A stretch of DNA of 64,000 nucleotides from Eupeodes corollae (GCF_945859685.1 NC_079148.1:21525946-21589945); one strand, 5' to 3'. Counted from the stretch's first letter, positions 1 to 12,357 are shown. A program made the numbers and translations. Notes: a model not told the origin generated them from the letters alone.

Positions 1-970
1 AAAGTCAAGAAACAAAACCCACGCAGTTATTACTCAAGGATTTAGCTATTATTTTGATTTGTTCCAAGATATGAGCTTAGTTGTTTTAAGTCTTTTCTTT
101 TTTATTCGTGAGAGCGGGATGATGTGTGTAACTTTTTATAGATAAAGGAAATTGTTAAGAGATTTAGAGATTGTTGTACACGAATAAATGAACCTTCACA
201 ATGAAATGAGGGTAAGTATCAATATTGTAAATATAAACATAAAGTTTGAAGATAGTTCGTGGGAGGTGTAACATATTAACCTTTCACTTCATAAAAATGT
301 ATACTTAGAATTCAAAAAGAGATTGAGTTGTCAATTTTTCCCACAGAACCTTTAAGGAAGTTCAATAATTTGTACCTATTAAGTTTATCGAATTCGGGAC
401 TTCTTCTGTAGATGAGACATTCCTATTGTGATGAGAGAGTGAAAGTAAAGAAAATCTTTCCGCCACTTTTGGTCACGAAAAATAACATAAAAACATCACA
501 ATCATTGATCAGAAATTGTAAGATCAGTAAGGATTATTTTAGGAAGGTTAGAACAAAGCACAAGACTCTGTATAGAATTGTTATAGACCAAGAACTCACA
601 CAATTAACTCCGTTAAGCCTTCCAGTATTCTTGGATTCAGAAACTCAATAAACTCAAAGTTAGAACTTGAAGTTTCTTAAACAGAATGATTTGGACTCCT
701 TTCTTGATTTGGAGAATCTTTTTGAAATTATTAATTTGATTTTTCCTTTTCAGCAAATTTTTCAATCACGCTTCTAAAAGTCCTTCTTAGCTGATTTTTA
801 AAAAAATTGTAATTGATCTTTCTGCAGTAAACTAAAAAAATTTTACAAATTTTGTAAATATTTACAGTTCACGAAGCTTTTACGGATTTTTTCAATTTTC
901 CCCAACAGGCACATTACTTTTAGATGGAACATACAGGTATTGAAATTTCAATGGTCTAATATTCCAATAC
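1..970. other. AT-rich sequence without a supported gene
   Basis: I see no recognisable coding, RNA or mobile-element signal here. An open frame of 79 codons at 412-651 has no recognisable motif and is of a length expected by chance in AT-rich DNA. Confidence 0.5.
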
Positions 971-974
971 CCTC

Positions 975-2205
975 TAAACTGCACCAACTATAGAGGAATC
1001 AGTCTACTTAACATTTTTTACAAAATCTTCTCTGCCGTAATAAGTGAACGTCTAAAGCCCATCGTCAACAACCTGATGGGTCCTTATCAGTGTGGTTTTA
1101 GACCAGGAAAGTCCACAGTTGATCAAATATTCACATTACGGCAGATCCTGGAAAACCCCAAGAACACCAAATCGACACCCACCATCTTTTCATCGATTTC
1201 AAGGCCGCATATGACAGCATCTACATTAAAGAACTGTATAAAGCCATGTCTAGTTTTGGCATCCATGCTAAACTTGTCCGACTGTGTAAGATGACCAATG
1301 AAAATTCACGCTGCTCTATAAAGGTTAGAAACAACTTAGAAGATTTTTTGGATGACAAAAAAGGTTTTAGACAAGGTCATGCGCTGTCATGCAATTTTTT
1401 AAATATCGTGCTGAAAGAATAGTCCAGAACTCCCACGTCAACACTAGAGACACTTTCTTTCAAAAGTCTAGCATATGGTGATGACATTGACATAATCGGA
1501 AGCGTTCATCGTGGTGCGAATGGTGCTTTTGTGAGTATTGATACAGAGGCGGCAAATAAGTTTTATTAAGGAGTTACAACACTGACGTCTCGGTAAAAAC
1601 GTGCCCATCGACGGACGTAACTTTGAGGTAGTTAAGGACTTCGTCTACCTAGGCACCGCTGTAAACGCAGAAAAAAAACCCCAGCGCTGAGATCAAACGA
1701 AGAATAACTCTTGCTAACTGCTGTTTTCTTGGGCTTAGAAAAGAATTGAGTGGCAAAGTCCTTTCTCGAAACCCAAAGTGTCGCTATATAAGACCCTTAT
1801 CTTCCCCGTTCTGATATAGGTGCAGAAGCATAGACTATAACAAAAGAGGATGAAAGCACCTTCGGATGATTCGAGAGAATTATTCTTCGCGTGATCTACG
1901 GTCCCGTATGCATCGAAGGGGAGTGGAGAAGACGATAGAACGACGAACTGTACGGGATGTACAGCGACGTAGACTTAGCCAGAAGGGTAAAAGTCCAACG
2001 ACTAAGATGGCTGGGTCATGTAGAGCGCATAGAAACCAATGCTCCGGCCTGAGAAGTCTTCGAATCAAGAGGAAGACCGAGGATCAAGTGGATAATGACC
2101 ATACGCAACTTTGAGACATCTAGCTAAGGACCGAGTTTGTTGGGTGAGGCACTAGATCACACAGGACTATAGCGCCACCTTTTAACTAAATAACTAACTA
2201 TTCTA
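975..2205 (+). mobile_element. Decayed RTE-like LINE, reverse-transcriptase half
   Basis: This is a 5'-truncated, frameshifted non-LTR retrotransposon relic. Reading through three frames gives, in order, CTNYRGISLLNIFYK (from 980), GPYQCGFRPGKSTVDQ (about 1078), LFIDFKAAYDSIY (about 1187), a catalytic-core block LAYGDDIDIIG (about 1467) that keeps both aspartates, DFVYLGTAVNA (about 1640), and a C-terminal LRVIYGP...RLRWLGHVERIE block (about 1880-2040). Stops and frameshifts break every frame, so no protein is made. The 3' end reads GGACTATAGCGCCACCT (2164-2180), followed by a TAAC-rich simple tail to about 2205. The motif order and simple-repeat tail suit RTE-type LINEs, but the clade call is tentative. 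The same family recurs on the minus strand at 17940-20330. Confidence 0.85.
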
Positions 2206-2945
2206 ATAGAACTATTTGAAGAGGATTCGATATTACAAAAGACAAATATATTAATTAAAAAAGTTTAAGAAAGCTTTTAGAAGAATAAGAAATAACTTTC
2301 TAATTGGACCTTGTATAAAATGTGTGAATAATTTTTGTATTTATGTACATTTTTAGGGCGCGTTTACTTTTTTGAACTCAACAATTTGAAATACATACAC
2401 AAATGACTTAAAATTTGAAATCTATATTCCATTGTCCTAAAACAGTTTAAATACATTTCAATAAATACGCTTTAAATAATTTCTTTTAAAGGTTGTTATT
2501 GAACCCTTATTAGAGTCAATATCATTTCTAGATAGTCAAAAAATATCTACGAAGTCATTAGAAATAAGTATTTTTTTTTTGGTTCATTCTGCTTTCGGTT
2601 TCAAGTTGGTGACACTGGCAGTTAACATCTGTCAAATTAGTGTCAGCCGTCATTTGAAGTGCCATAATATTTTTCAAATTAATTTTTTAATTTAAAAGTA
2701 GTGAATCAAACTTAGTTACTTTAGTCGTCATTTCAAATCAGAAATGCTGTGAAGAAATTTGTAGAGAATGGAAGCATTACTGATGTCGTTAAGCCTCCAC
2801 ACATCCTTACGTACACTCAGTCCAAAAAGTGGGTCGAATGATCTCCTATTTGTTGGCCCATTATTAAGGATCATGGCTGCAACAGTATGTGGTTCCAAAA
2901 ACACGGTACAATAAGCTTACGAAACTCGATCAAATATTGCAGTCT

Positions 2946-3123
2946 TTAGCCCTATCATGAAATCCATCGTAATCAGAAAATTTTACGAATCCCGAAAACT
3001 GTATCATGAAATCCGGTCGTAATGAAAAATTGTATGAGATTTTCCACTACGAACGGATTTCATGATACAGTTTTTCTGGATTCGTAAAAATTTCCGATTA
3101 AATTGGAATTCATAATAAGGCTG
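2946..3123. repeat. Long imperfect hairpin (MITE-like)
   Basis: Two arms of about 75 bp (roughly 2946-3022 and 3047-3123) are reverse complements with a handful of mismatches. The best block pairs ACTGTATCATGAAATCC on the left with its complement on the right, and the loop is about 24 bp. The size and near-perfect palindrome fit a small foldback MITE. I see no clear target-site duplication. Confidence 0.65.
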
Positions 3124-6100
3124 ATTGTTTACGAAATTTTACGATCATGTATTTCAAAATTTTGGAGATCGATTGGTCAACAGGATCACGCGATTTGATA
3201 GAGAAGTTTTTTTTTTCTGTAAGTCTGTTAAAAACCGTTGTAAATAAATAATTGCAGTGTTTAAAAAACAACATTACTCATGTTCAAGTCATGTCCAAGA
3301 TACCGCTAAATGTGCAAAAAAGTGGCACAAAATTCAGAAACGAAAACCGAATATTGTTTCCAAATTTCGCGAAGCGCTGATTAAAATGTTAAATGTTGAT
3401 TTTCAAAATGAATTACAAAGTTCTAAGTTTATTTACCAAAATTCGTGTTTTATCTCAACTTCAAAATCTTAAAATTATTATTTATTTATTATATTTCAAA
3501 AGTATTAAGTTAAGTTATGGTATCGTTCATTATAACTGCTAGCATCAGTTAAATTCCTATCGCAAGCGTTATGAAAGTTCTATTGCTACGAAAAGCTTCT
3601 ATTATTCTCCAAAAACCGTTTTTTAGTTGTTGATGTTCAGTTTTCTAGTTTATTTAAGAGTATATTTCTTTCTCTATTGATGAAGACATAAATTGTGGCA
3701 GGGTTTTTATTCATACAATCTTTTTGTAGATAAAATATTTCGGTTCTAATAAACTTCAAAATTCTGCAAGTTTATTGCGCTGATTTTTTCCAAAATTAAA
3801 GTAGGTATAATATAACTAAAGTGCACCCTTAAGACTTTGGCCATCCTTGTTCTTCCTTTGTGTTTGTAAAAATGAATAGACCTTTGCTCAAAGATTACAT
3901 AATTAACATTAATTTTAAACTCACTTTTCATGATTAAAACTTATTTCAAATGCTTCAATAAAAGTGCCAATCTCAAAAATCTTTGATTGCTTTGAAAAAT
4001 TGATTCATCAAATATCTTGACTGACCTTTTTTATCTTCAATTTACAAACTAAAAAGTCACAAATCAACTCAAACAGGAAACTACCTCAAAAAAGGATCCT
4101 ATTCCCATCTTAAACCCTTCAATTCATAAACAACAAACAGCAACTGCATTAGTTGTTGTTTGGCCTTAAAAAAAAGACGCAAATAAAACAAACACACACC
4201 TTCTCTTGTCCTTGTTAAAATTTGAAATTCTTGTTCTTCCTTTATGTCTGTCTATCCTGTTTCTAACAACAACAGAAGGAGCAGCAGCACATGAACATTT
4301 TGAACATCCCGTATAAAACCAAAATCTCGTTAGGGCCGCAAAACCGCCAAAATATGTCTCATACAAAAAAGAAAAGGAAATAATAAAGCGAGAAGAATAA
4401 AAAAAGAAGAGAAGAAAAAGAAACATACAAAACTCTCCTTTTCCTTATTTGCCATTCCTCCTATTCATAAATTAATTGAAAGAATCACTTCCGGTTTCAA
4501 CTCGACTACAACGAAGGACGACGTCAACGATGATGATGGGAATGACGACGACGACGACTAACAGACCAAAGAATAACCAAAAAACAACAACAACATCAAC
4601 TTAAATAGAAACCCAGTCAACCGAAACCAAATTTACGTTCCACCAGGAGTCCTTTTCACTTTTTTCCGTTTCGTTTTACTTTTGGTAATTCGTTTCTCGA
4701 AAAAAAGAAGAAGAAAAGAAAGTAAAAAGAATGAAACAAATGTCCAGAAATTTTTTCGGGACTTAACTGCAGTCCCAACATCCTTCAGTTCTAGAACCTG
4801 GAATGACCACCAATAACCAAAAAGGCAAAAAAAAACCTTCCTCGTCCACATTCTAACTCTCATGAGCTTGTTATCCTTGTTCCCATCATTGAGTGTGAAG
4901 TGTTGTTGAAGATGATGTAACCAGCCGCGCTGAATCACTTAATATACGTGTCCACGTCCAGTTCATCGTGTTCAGCGCCACCGAAATGTTGTTCCAATAA
5001 AAATCAAAAACAACAACAATCAAAAAACAAAAAATGATTTCAAAAAGAAAACGAAGAAAAGGAAGAAAACATCCTTCTCCATAAAGTCCAGATGCCTGTG
5101 ATGCAACAAACAAACATAAAACATGCAGCACAACAGAGCGGACCCTTCTAATGACATAAAGAACACACAACTCCAAAATATGGGAGGATCTCGCTGTGGT
5201 GCGGAAGGTCGATGATACCTTCGACATCATCGTCGCACCACGTCGCGTCGCGTCGGCAATGTCGGCCGTCCTAGTTGCAGTTTTTTGTTTTGTCTTCATT
5301 TTGCTTGATTTTCAAAGAATTCTGCTGTGGACTTCGTCATGGTCCAATTTTGGGGTTCCTTCTTTTTTGTTTTTGTTGTTATTCTTGCATGGTTTTCCTT
5401 ATTTCTTGGATATTTACGGGTCGACCGACCGAACGGACCTGGACCGGGAAGCCAGTGCCGTTTTCTCTGATTGAGTTTGTCCGCAAAAAAAAAATCCTTG
5501 TGTCGAAGAAGAAGCCCCCGAATGCATTTGACCAATATGCGTTCCAATTTAACACCGATAACTCCCGACACGTCGCGTCTGTCGCTTTGGGTTTAGGTTT
5601 TTGTTGTGTTCTTTTATTTTCTGGCTGTAAGGAGGGAGGGGGGACCTGAATTTGGAATGCATCTCGCACACTTTTTGGATTTTCGAACGTTATGTTGTCC
5701 ACGTTCCTTGTCAGATGATAAATCAAAAATTTCGCAGATTTTTCGGTGGCGCTTTAGGATGCGAGTTTGGGTTGTTTTGGAGTCTTTTTTTGTTGAGTTT
5801 TTGATGTTTTCATTTTTGTATGTTTTGTATCTGCGGGCAATGCATCTGGATCTGGATGGTTGCACAGGAGATGATGCTGACGAAGGCTTATATCTCTCTT
5901 TTTTCTGTGCGGATGGTGTGCATGAATTCATTTTGGCTGGCGTGGTGGAGGTGGCTGGACAAAACTGCGCCAAGAATTAACATGTTTACCTCTTTAACCT
6001 CCCATCTTTGGATACCTAGGTAGGTTTATAGGGGTTTGGTATTTTTGTGTTGTTCTTTTTTTTTTTTTTAGTTCCTACTCTGGCCGATTGGTTTTAAGTG

Positions 6101-8019
6101 GCCAGTTGATATGAGAGGTTGGGGAATTCCACATGGTGGTCTTCGGATTCTGAATTCTGGCCTCTGTTTTGTATGGTATCGTATCGTATCGAGAAGGCAT
6201 TTTTTTTGGTTTGAAAAATATTCTTCGGTGTGGTCAAGATTTTGATTGCTTAATAAGAATGGCCCGAAGATGCATTTAGATTTCATAATCATTTACCAAC
6301 ATCCAGGGGATTGAGTTGCATTTTTGTTTTCTGAAAGATTCATAATAAAGGTAGGTTAGGTATAGCGTCGTCATCGTCGTCGTCATCGTCGATGATTATG
6401 ATGAAGATGTTGAAATAGGGAGAATTTATGTAGCCAACGGGAAGCATTATATGAGGATGGGTAATTGTATAGAGTGGGTGGATAATTTGCATTATTGTTT
6501 TAAGATTAAAGAATAAAAAACATATGTGGAGCTATATGATACTCTGATACTCTATGATTTGGATAGAATAGTTTATATTTTTATATTGATCAATCATGAT
6601 GATGATAATGCCTTGAAGGTACAATGTAGCAGGGTCTTCCTATATTGAATCTTAGGCACTTAAATAATAGCTTATTTCCTTAAATTATTTCTAATATCTC
6701 TTACTTTTTGGTTGTAATACGTCCTGAACTATAATCAGGCAATATATACAAAGTTTAAAAGTTATAAATTATAAATTTTAGCTTAAGTGACAATAAACGC
6801 GTGTTTTTTTGGCATTCTATAAAAAGTATAGTAGAAAATTCCCAAGAAAACGCATCGACAGTAGCCAGATTTTTGAATTCAAAAATTGGTACAACTTAAT
6901 GAAGATCTATCAGAATAATAATAGAAAAAAGTTTTGTGAGAATCATAAGTTAAAATTAACTTCAGCAAAAAGAAAACTAACTAAAACTAATAAAATGGAT
7001 AATTTTCAAGAAGAAACGGTAAGAAAACATCTGGAAACTGAGATTCTATAAAAATAGTTCATCTAAAAATTGCAGCTTTGACATAAAATTAAAACTTTAA
7101 GAAGGGGGTTTGTTCGTAGACTACTACATTAACATGTGGTATTGAAACGAGCTCGAAGCTCGAGTTAAAATGAGCTTAAATTGACTTGATTCCGGTCGGA
7201 GATCAGAGTTGATTAAAAATTTGTGAAGAAAAACCTGGGTCTGTTTGCTTGCATGTTTGTGTACAAAAAATATAGTTTTGTTTTAATCAAATAAAAAAAA
7301 TGCACATAGATTAGATAGCGTATTCTTAAATATTGCTGAACTATTCACTTCTCTATTGTTTCACACGAATCAAACTATCTCACTTGCACTTCATAAGAAA
7401 CATCGAAACACCATTTGCATTTTAAAAAGTGCTGTCAAACTTAATCATTATTAAATCTTCTAATGCGGTTGAAGCACCAAAAAGATTTATTTCTTTTAAT
7501 CTAAAGTGAGGTAATCCTTTAGTGAAAACATAGCAAAACTTAATTATCTTTTCTATTCTTGTCCATTTTCATTTAAAAAAAACTAAATAATATCAACAGT
7601 AACAGATTGATTTTTTGTCGCCAATGGAAATCAGAAGATTCGAAATGCACAACTACTCAACGAACACAGCCATCCAGATACGAATGCAATACTTATGTGT
7701 ATTGGACAAATTAGGTTTTCCTTCGGCTTTTTTGGCTTTTTGCAATATCAATCGTACCAATATTTGAGAACGAAATCACATAAGATCTTTTCGAGACTCC
7801 TATAAATGTCAGAAACCCATCCGTAATAAGATTTCACTTAAAATTTTATCGGTAGTATTCATATTACGGATATTGATTTTGTTATTCGTGTTAAATCCTA
7901 AAATACTATTGATAGATTTTCCAACAAAACACTGGTAATATTCAATTCATATGGTAAAGGCCAAAATTCGGAAAGTCTTTTTTAAGTTATTTTTTTTAAT
8001 TTTAAGTACTCATTTTCTA
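3124..8019. other. Non-coding stretch with low-complexity and GC-richer islands
   Basis: No gene is supported. From about 4480 to 5980 the base composition is richer in CG dinucleotides, and several 90-137-codon frames overlap on both strands (4886-5299 minus, 5275-5649 plus, 5379-5726 minus, 5606-5980 plus, 5614-5973 minus). They exclude one another, and none shows a domain, so I read them as consequences of low-stop-codon sequence, possibly a regulatory region. A CGT/CAT microsatellite lies at 6365-6410. The remainder is featureless AT-rich sequence. Confidence 0.45.
6365..6410. repeat. CGT/CAT trinucleotide microsatellite
   Basis: Interrupted CGT, CAT and GAT triplets run through this segment. 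It lies in a non-coding stretch and has no sign of being translated. Confidence 0.8.
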
Positions 8020-9000
8020 ATTAACATTTTTAAGCCTATTTGAGTATGATTTGCACAGACTAAAGCGTTTATTACAAACCTTGTTTAACATGTTTAGAGT
8101 TTTAACACCTTGCGAGTTTATGAAAATTTTTGAGGATTTGAGAGGATATACCAATGCACATGGTTTTAAAGTTTTGAATATGAAAATGGGAGGGAAAAAC
8201 AGAGTTGCCTTACAATTCCACATTCTTGATGTGCGGTAAAAATTATAATCTTTTTACTTTACAGAGCCTCAAAAATTGAGCTCAAGGGTAAATTGATTAT
8301 TAAAAGTTCTTTGAGTTGTTTAAGTTCAGGGAGTGCAATAAGATAATTCGACAGATTCCATTTAAAAGACTTAACATTGTTTTAAGGGCACCTGCCCAAA
8401 TATGCAAATTTTATTCAGGTTTTGAACAAATGAAGGTCTTATTTATTACAGCCAGATCAGAAGGAGTGACAAAATTTTTGACACCGTCGTCGAAATCCTA
8501 ATCATTCTATTAGAGATGGTCTGTGATACACATACCGAGTACCGAAAATTGATTAGTTTCCTTGATGCTAGTCCCATTTATAGATAGTTTCATTGGGGGT
8601 GTTAAAGTTTTTGAATCATTCAATTCTACGCAATTAATAAAACTTATTTATGCTTTCGATATACCCTGTCGTTTAGGTTCTGAAGAATAAGGGTGTGAAT
8701 CCAGAAACGAGTATGAAAAGCTGAGGGTACTGTCACCAGCGAAACACTTTAGTAGATTAGAAGTGGCAGATAAGAGATCATTTATAAATATAAGGAACAG
8801 ACTCAGAGACAAGACTTTTATAAAATTTGAACTCGAAACCATCCAATACAACGGTTTGAAAGTCTCTAATCCAACCAAGAAGAGATTCGTCAATACTAAA
8901 AGCAAGACAGAGCTTAATGCCAAAATATCTAAAACACAATCGTTGAGAATCGGAACCGATTGGTGTGAGACTCTTAACAATCTATGAAAGATCTACAAAT
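8020..9000 (-). mobile_element. Decayed CR1/Jockey-like LINE, RT to C-terminus
   Basis: Read on the minus strand from 9000 downward, this fragment has several frameshifts and stops. It preserves a WH-x-ALSCF-type block after the first catalytic motif, LFLIFINDLLSATSN (about 8790) followed by a degenerate FAGDSTLSFSYSF core (normally FADDST), SINGTSIKETNQFSVLGM (about 8560), a TPSDLAVINKTFI block (about 8445), and near the 3' end SRMWN followed by FKTLKPCALVYPL (about 8150-8215), typical of the LINE C-terminal tail. The first catalytic aspartate of the DD pair is replaced by glycine, so the element is dead. A related copy lies at 52270-53180. Confidence 0.8.
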
Positions 9001-9009
9001 GATTTGTCT

Positions 9010-9640
9010 TAATTCATACTTAACTTTGGAGAAACTTTAGAATATAGTTTTATACTTTTTCAAAGCTTTTAGATTATCGGCTCATGACATTTTTTTTTCT
9101 TAACTTCCGAACATTATTTCGTACATTGAAGATATTCTCCATTTTGGGGTTGGTATGATTTTAAGTCGTTGGTAGTGACATACTGAGTGTTTGAACAACT
9201 TCGTTATCCATTTTAACAAGGGACATTTATTATTCCCAGAAGGACTTTAACTTTATCGGCTGCATTTTGATATTTTCGTAAGGCTTTCGCAACGGATTTA
9301 TCTGGAATCAATGTTGCAGTACCATCACTCTAGGTGTCCATGATATCTTTTGTATATACAAAAATAAAAGGTTGGACCTAAAACATTTCCTTGTGGAAAT
9401 TTGCCTTAGTCTATGGAATTAGTTCGTATTGTACACTTGATCGTAGTACTGAAGGAAAAGTACCAGTTTAGTTGGCACTCAAGTCCCAATTGCCAAATCT
9501 TATTAAAGCTTTATCAAAAACCAAAAATAAAGCCAAACCATTGTGTTTCAAGTTCTAGTTTATTTCTTAACCAATTATTTGGATCTAGTGTACTATCTTT
9601 TATTATTTCGCTAAGCCTTTTCAGTTTTATGGTTTAACCG
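9010..9640 (-). mobile_element. Decayed Jockey-like LINE RT fragment
   Basis: Minus-strand translation across frameshifts shows a FDKALIRFGN-type block (about 9510), a remnant of the GVPQGSVLGPT-x-YLIYT motif, then DGTATLIPDKSVAKALRKYQ (about 9270-9330), the equivalent of Jockey-type ADDTAIL followed by its helix. Below that, degenerate sequence of the kind that precedes YLGLHLD in Jockey elements runs to about 9010. It abuts the different LINE at 8020-9000, whose own RT motifs start again there, so two elements are juxtaposed. Stops throughout make it non-functional. The upstream limit is uncertain and could extend to about 9870. Confidence 0.6.
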
Positions 9641-9899
9641 ATATTGGTCTTTAAGATTTTACTTCTGCTAGTAGTTTACTTTGTTTAATTATGCCAATTT
9701 AAACTTTCCACAGCTTTCAAATGTATAAAAAAACCAAAGAATTAACAATACTTGAATACTTTGAGCATTATACGTTAAGCTACTTCGAGTCACCAACATA
9801 TATAAACTTTTTAGTTTACAAGGAAGCCAATAATATTGCCTCCTATTGCTGATTTTATATTTTGTATCCACAAACCATTGTGTTTCACCGTTAGGTAAT

Positions 9900-10575
9900 T
9901 TATAATCCTTTTCAAAAGGACTTCTTCATATTCAAACAAACAAAAAGAAAGCTTACAAATTTCAACATTGTGTTTCATAGATCTTACGTATATTTACGTA
10001 GCTTTGAAAACGTCAGGAAATACCTCCATTCAAGTATTTTTTGAATAAACAACACTACGTCTTTCTAAAAAGCACAAACGTAACAACAACAACGACAGCG
10101 TTTGTTAAATTTAAACCATGCAGATTGGAATTTCAGAAAAATTGAGGTTGAACGTGCGCATGCTCTGCTCGCGCACCATAGAAGTTGCGTCGCTTTCGTC
10201 TTCGACATCGTCGTCATCTCCATCGCCGCCACCGCTTGTCGTCTTACCTTTTTTTGTCGTAGAGCGCAGCGGTCCAGGTGGATTGATAAAAAGTGCATAG
10301 AGGCATAGTTAGCGCAGAAAAACATTCCAATGTGCCACCATCACAGATTCTTAGATCTCACCCGATGCCCTATGGACACTTGAGACTATAGACTTGCCGT
10401 ATGTACACTAGAGCGGACCAAGAATTGACCCTTGTCCGATGTCTGATAGTTTGGTTGCTCAATGCCTATAAAGTCCAGTCTTGAGAAAATAAAAAAAGAA
10501 ATACCAAAAACAAAGCAAATAGAAAATACACAACCGCACCAAATCGAGAGTGACAATTAAGTTGTTGCACGTTTG
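9900..10575. other. Upstream flank of candidate promoter
   Basis: No gene is supported. At about 10085-10325 a CG-rich island with ACG and CGT triplets carries overlapping short open frames on both strands with no domain. It could be promoter-proximal sequence of the candidate first exon at 10576. Confidence 0.35.
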
Positions 10576-10657
10576 TCAGTCAGTTCGGGCTTCAGCCGGC
10601 AAACGGGCAAAGTTTGCGTCTACGTCTGCGTCTCCGGCTGCGAAGCAAGCGTTCTAT
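10576..10657 (+). promoter_or_regulatory. Candidate initiator and short non-coding first exon
   Basis: Two overlapping initiator matches, TCAGTC (10576-10581) and TCAGTT (10580-10585), fit the fly Inr consensus TCAKTY. If A10578 is +1, GGGCA at +28 is a one-mismatch DPE-like pentamer. A strong 5' splice-site match, GTAAGT, begins at 10658, so 10578-10657 could be a short untranslated first exon. There is no TATA box at -30. This is inferred from motifs only, and any downstream exon lies beyond the LINE nest or outside the window. Confidence 0.25.
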
Positions 10658-11439
10658 GTAAGTATGTATGTATGTACAAACAAAAGTCCCCTGATGGAAT
10701 AGCTGGACTTGCGCATGACTAAGATGACTGAATGGCTATGGCTGAGGTGGTTCTTGTGTGGACATGGCTTTAGCTTAAACGATTGCGGTAATGAACACTA
10801 AAATAGGAGTTAAATGGGCGCCGATGGATTTGTTTCTACTTGGATTGGTTGGATTTTTCTATAGCGATATTATTGCTTTTGAGTTTATGTTTAAGCTCGA
10901 GAGGTTGATGTCTTATGGTGAGCTATTCAATGTGTGTGTGTGTGCTATTTGAACATTTTAGATTTTTACTGGTACTTATTTTAAATGGATAGGGACATTT
11001 GAGATGACGTTTAAGGCTAATGATTTCAAATACATATCGATTTTACCAGAATTGACAGTTTATCACAAGGATTCTGTTATAATATCTTGTGGTTTTCAAT
11101 TGAGAAGAAAACGATAGAGAACAAGAGGTAAACTTGTTAAAATTGTTAATTGGATTCAAGGGTTAATGGAATTTGTTTCTTTTTTTACACAAAGGAAAAG
11201 ACGTAGAATGTTTTCGACAATTTGTTTTGTAGCCTTTTGGAGCTTACATCATAAAGAATTATGGAACCTTTCAAAGATAAGAAATACATGTATGAAGTTA
11301 GTACGTTCTTGAAATATTCTATTACTTATAAAAACTAATTTTTCAAACTCAATGTTTTCTATTTTTCGCTTGCTAAATTTACATTCGGAGTTTCGAAAAC
11401 ACATAAGAAATATCAAAGGATAATATTTAAATCATTGAC
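10658..11439. other. AT-rich sequence without a gene; contains a TG repeat
   Basis: Nothing coding is recognisable. A perfect (TG)n tract lies at 10931-10944. Confidence 0.5.
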
Positions 11440-11456
11440 CTAATTCTTGACATAAA
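11440..11456. repeat. Target-site duplication of SINE, left copy
   Basis: CTAATTCTTGACATAAA occurs here and again, identically, at 17815-17831. The pair brackets the interrupted SINE and dates that insertion as a separate event from the LINE insertion. Confidence 0.9.
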
Positions 11457-11711
11457 TAAAAAAATAAATTGGGTGGTGCAACAGTAACTTGAGAACTAGG
11501 TCCTAGTGACTCTCAACCATTCCTGTGCGAGTACTGTTGTCAGGGATGGAGGGGACCTACAGTTTAAAGTCGATTCCGAACGGCTAATTTGAGAAAGCAC
11601 TTTTCATGACAAGAGTTACTCTTGGAGAATTTGCCAATTCCTCGCAAGAGGCAATACCCGTGCAAAAACTTTAGATGGCATAGGCGGGGATCGAACCCAA
11701 GACCTCTGGCA

Positions 11712-11726
11712 TGACAGTCCAACGCA
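11712..11726. repeat. Target-site duplication of LINE, left copy
   Basis: TGACAGTCCAACGCA is repeated exactly at 17776-17790. Each copy joins SINE sequence on its outer side, so the LINE entered the SINE head. Up to two adjoining T residues could extend the duplication. Confidence 0.95.

Positions 11727-11753
<27 letters not shown>
11727..11753 (-). other. Poly(A) tail of the LINE
   Basis: 27 consecutive T residues on the plus strand represent the 3' poly(A) of the minus-strand element. They directly abut the left duplication copy. Their length and purity suggest a young insertion. Confidence 0.9.
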
Positions 11754-11757
<4 letters not shown>

Positions 11758-12357
11758 TTCATTTTTATTTAATTCAATCTTAAACCTATCTTAAAGCTAG
11801 ACAAAAATTCATAAAACTAGCCTAAATTATCCAAAACTTACAACTAACTTAATGGTCCCATACGGACACTCTAAGCTAAACTATAACACTAATTACTAAT
11901 GCCTTTCGGCCTTAAGATATATTTTACTTCAATTTAAATTTTATTTGTTTTGTTTTCATTAGAAAATTTTGAAAAAAACTAATATCAATAACCTTTTTTA
12001 TTTTTACTTACAAACTACTTAAAATAAGGTCCTTAAATAAAACTTAAAACTAACTTAAACTACCTATTCTACCTATAAACTACTTAAAACTAGAACAACC
12101 ACAGCAGCAAATCTAACGTGTTTTGTTTTTATATTTTACTGTCTTTTTTGTATGTTTTTTTTTTTATTCCATGTTTTTTTTTTCTTTGTTTTTTTTTTTG
12201 TTTTTAATTTTTTTTGTTTTTTTTTTTTTATTTTTATTTTTTAATTTTTTTTTATTTTTTTTTTTTTTTGTGCCACCATTCCTATTCTACTTAAAACTAA
12301 ACCCTAAAACTATAAAACAAGTATGTAAGCCGGCCAAGGCTTAAAGCCCCATCCCGA
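11754..12357 (-). other. 3' untranslated region of the LINE
   Basis: There are about 600 nt between the ORF2 stop and the poly(A) tail. On the sense strand the part nearer ORF2 (12120-12280) is a long A-rich tract broken by short other bases. No open frame of interest lies here, since a plus-strand frame of 73 codons at 12123-12344 is just poly-Phe from the T-rich complement. Confidence 0.8.

Noticed and set aside
3832..4250. Repeat of CTTGTTCTTCCTTTGTGT-like sequence at about 3849 and 4229
   Set aside because: Only about 18 bp of similarity with no extension on either side; could be chance in low-complexity DNA.
4480..5980. Several 90-137-codon ORFs on both strands
   Set aside because: They overlap each other in opposite orientations, lack domains and arise in a CG-richer low-stop region.
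10462..10475. TATAAAG as TATA box for the initiator at 10576
   Set aside because: It lies more than 100 bp upstream of the initiator, far from the required 30 bp.
12123..12344. Phe-rich 73-aa ORF
   Set aside because: Translation of the T-rich complement of the LINE 3' UTR.
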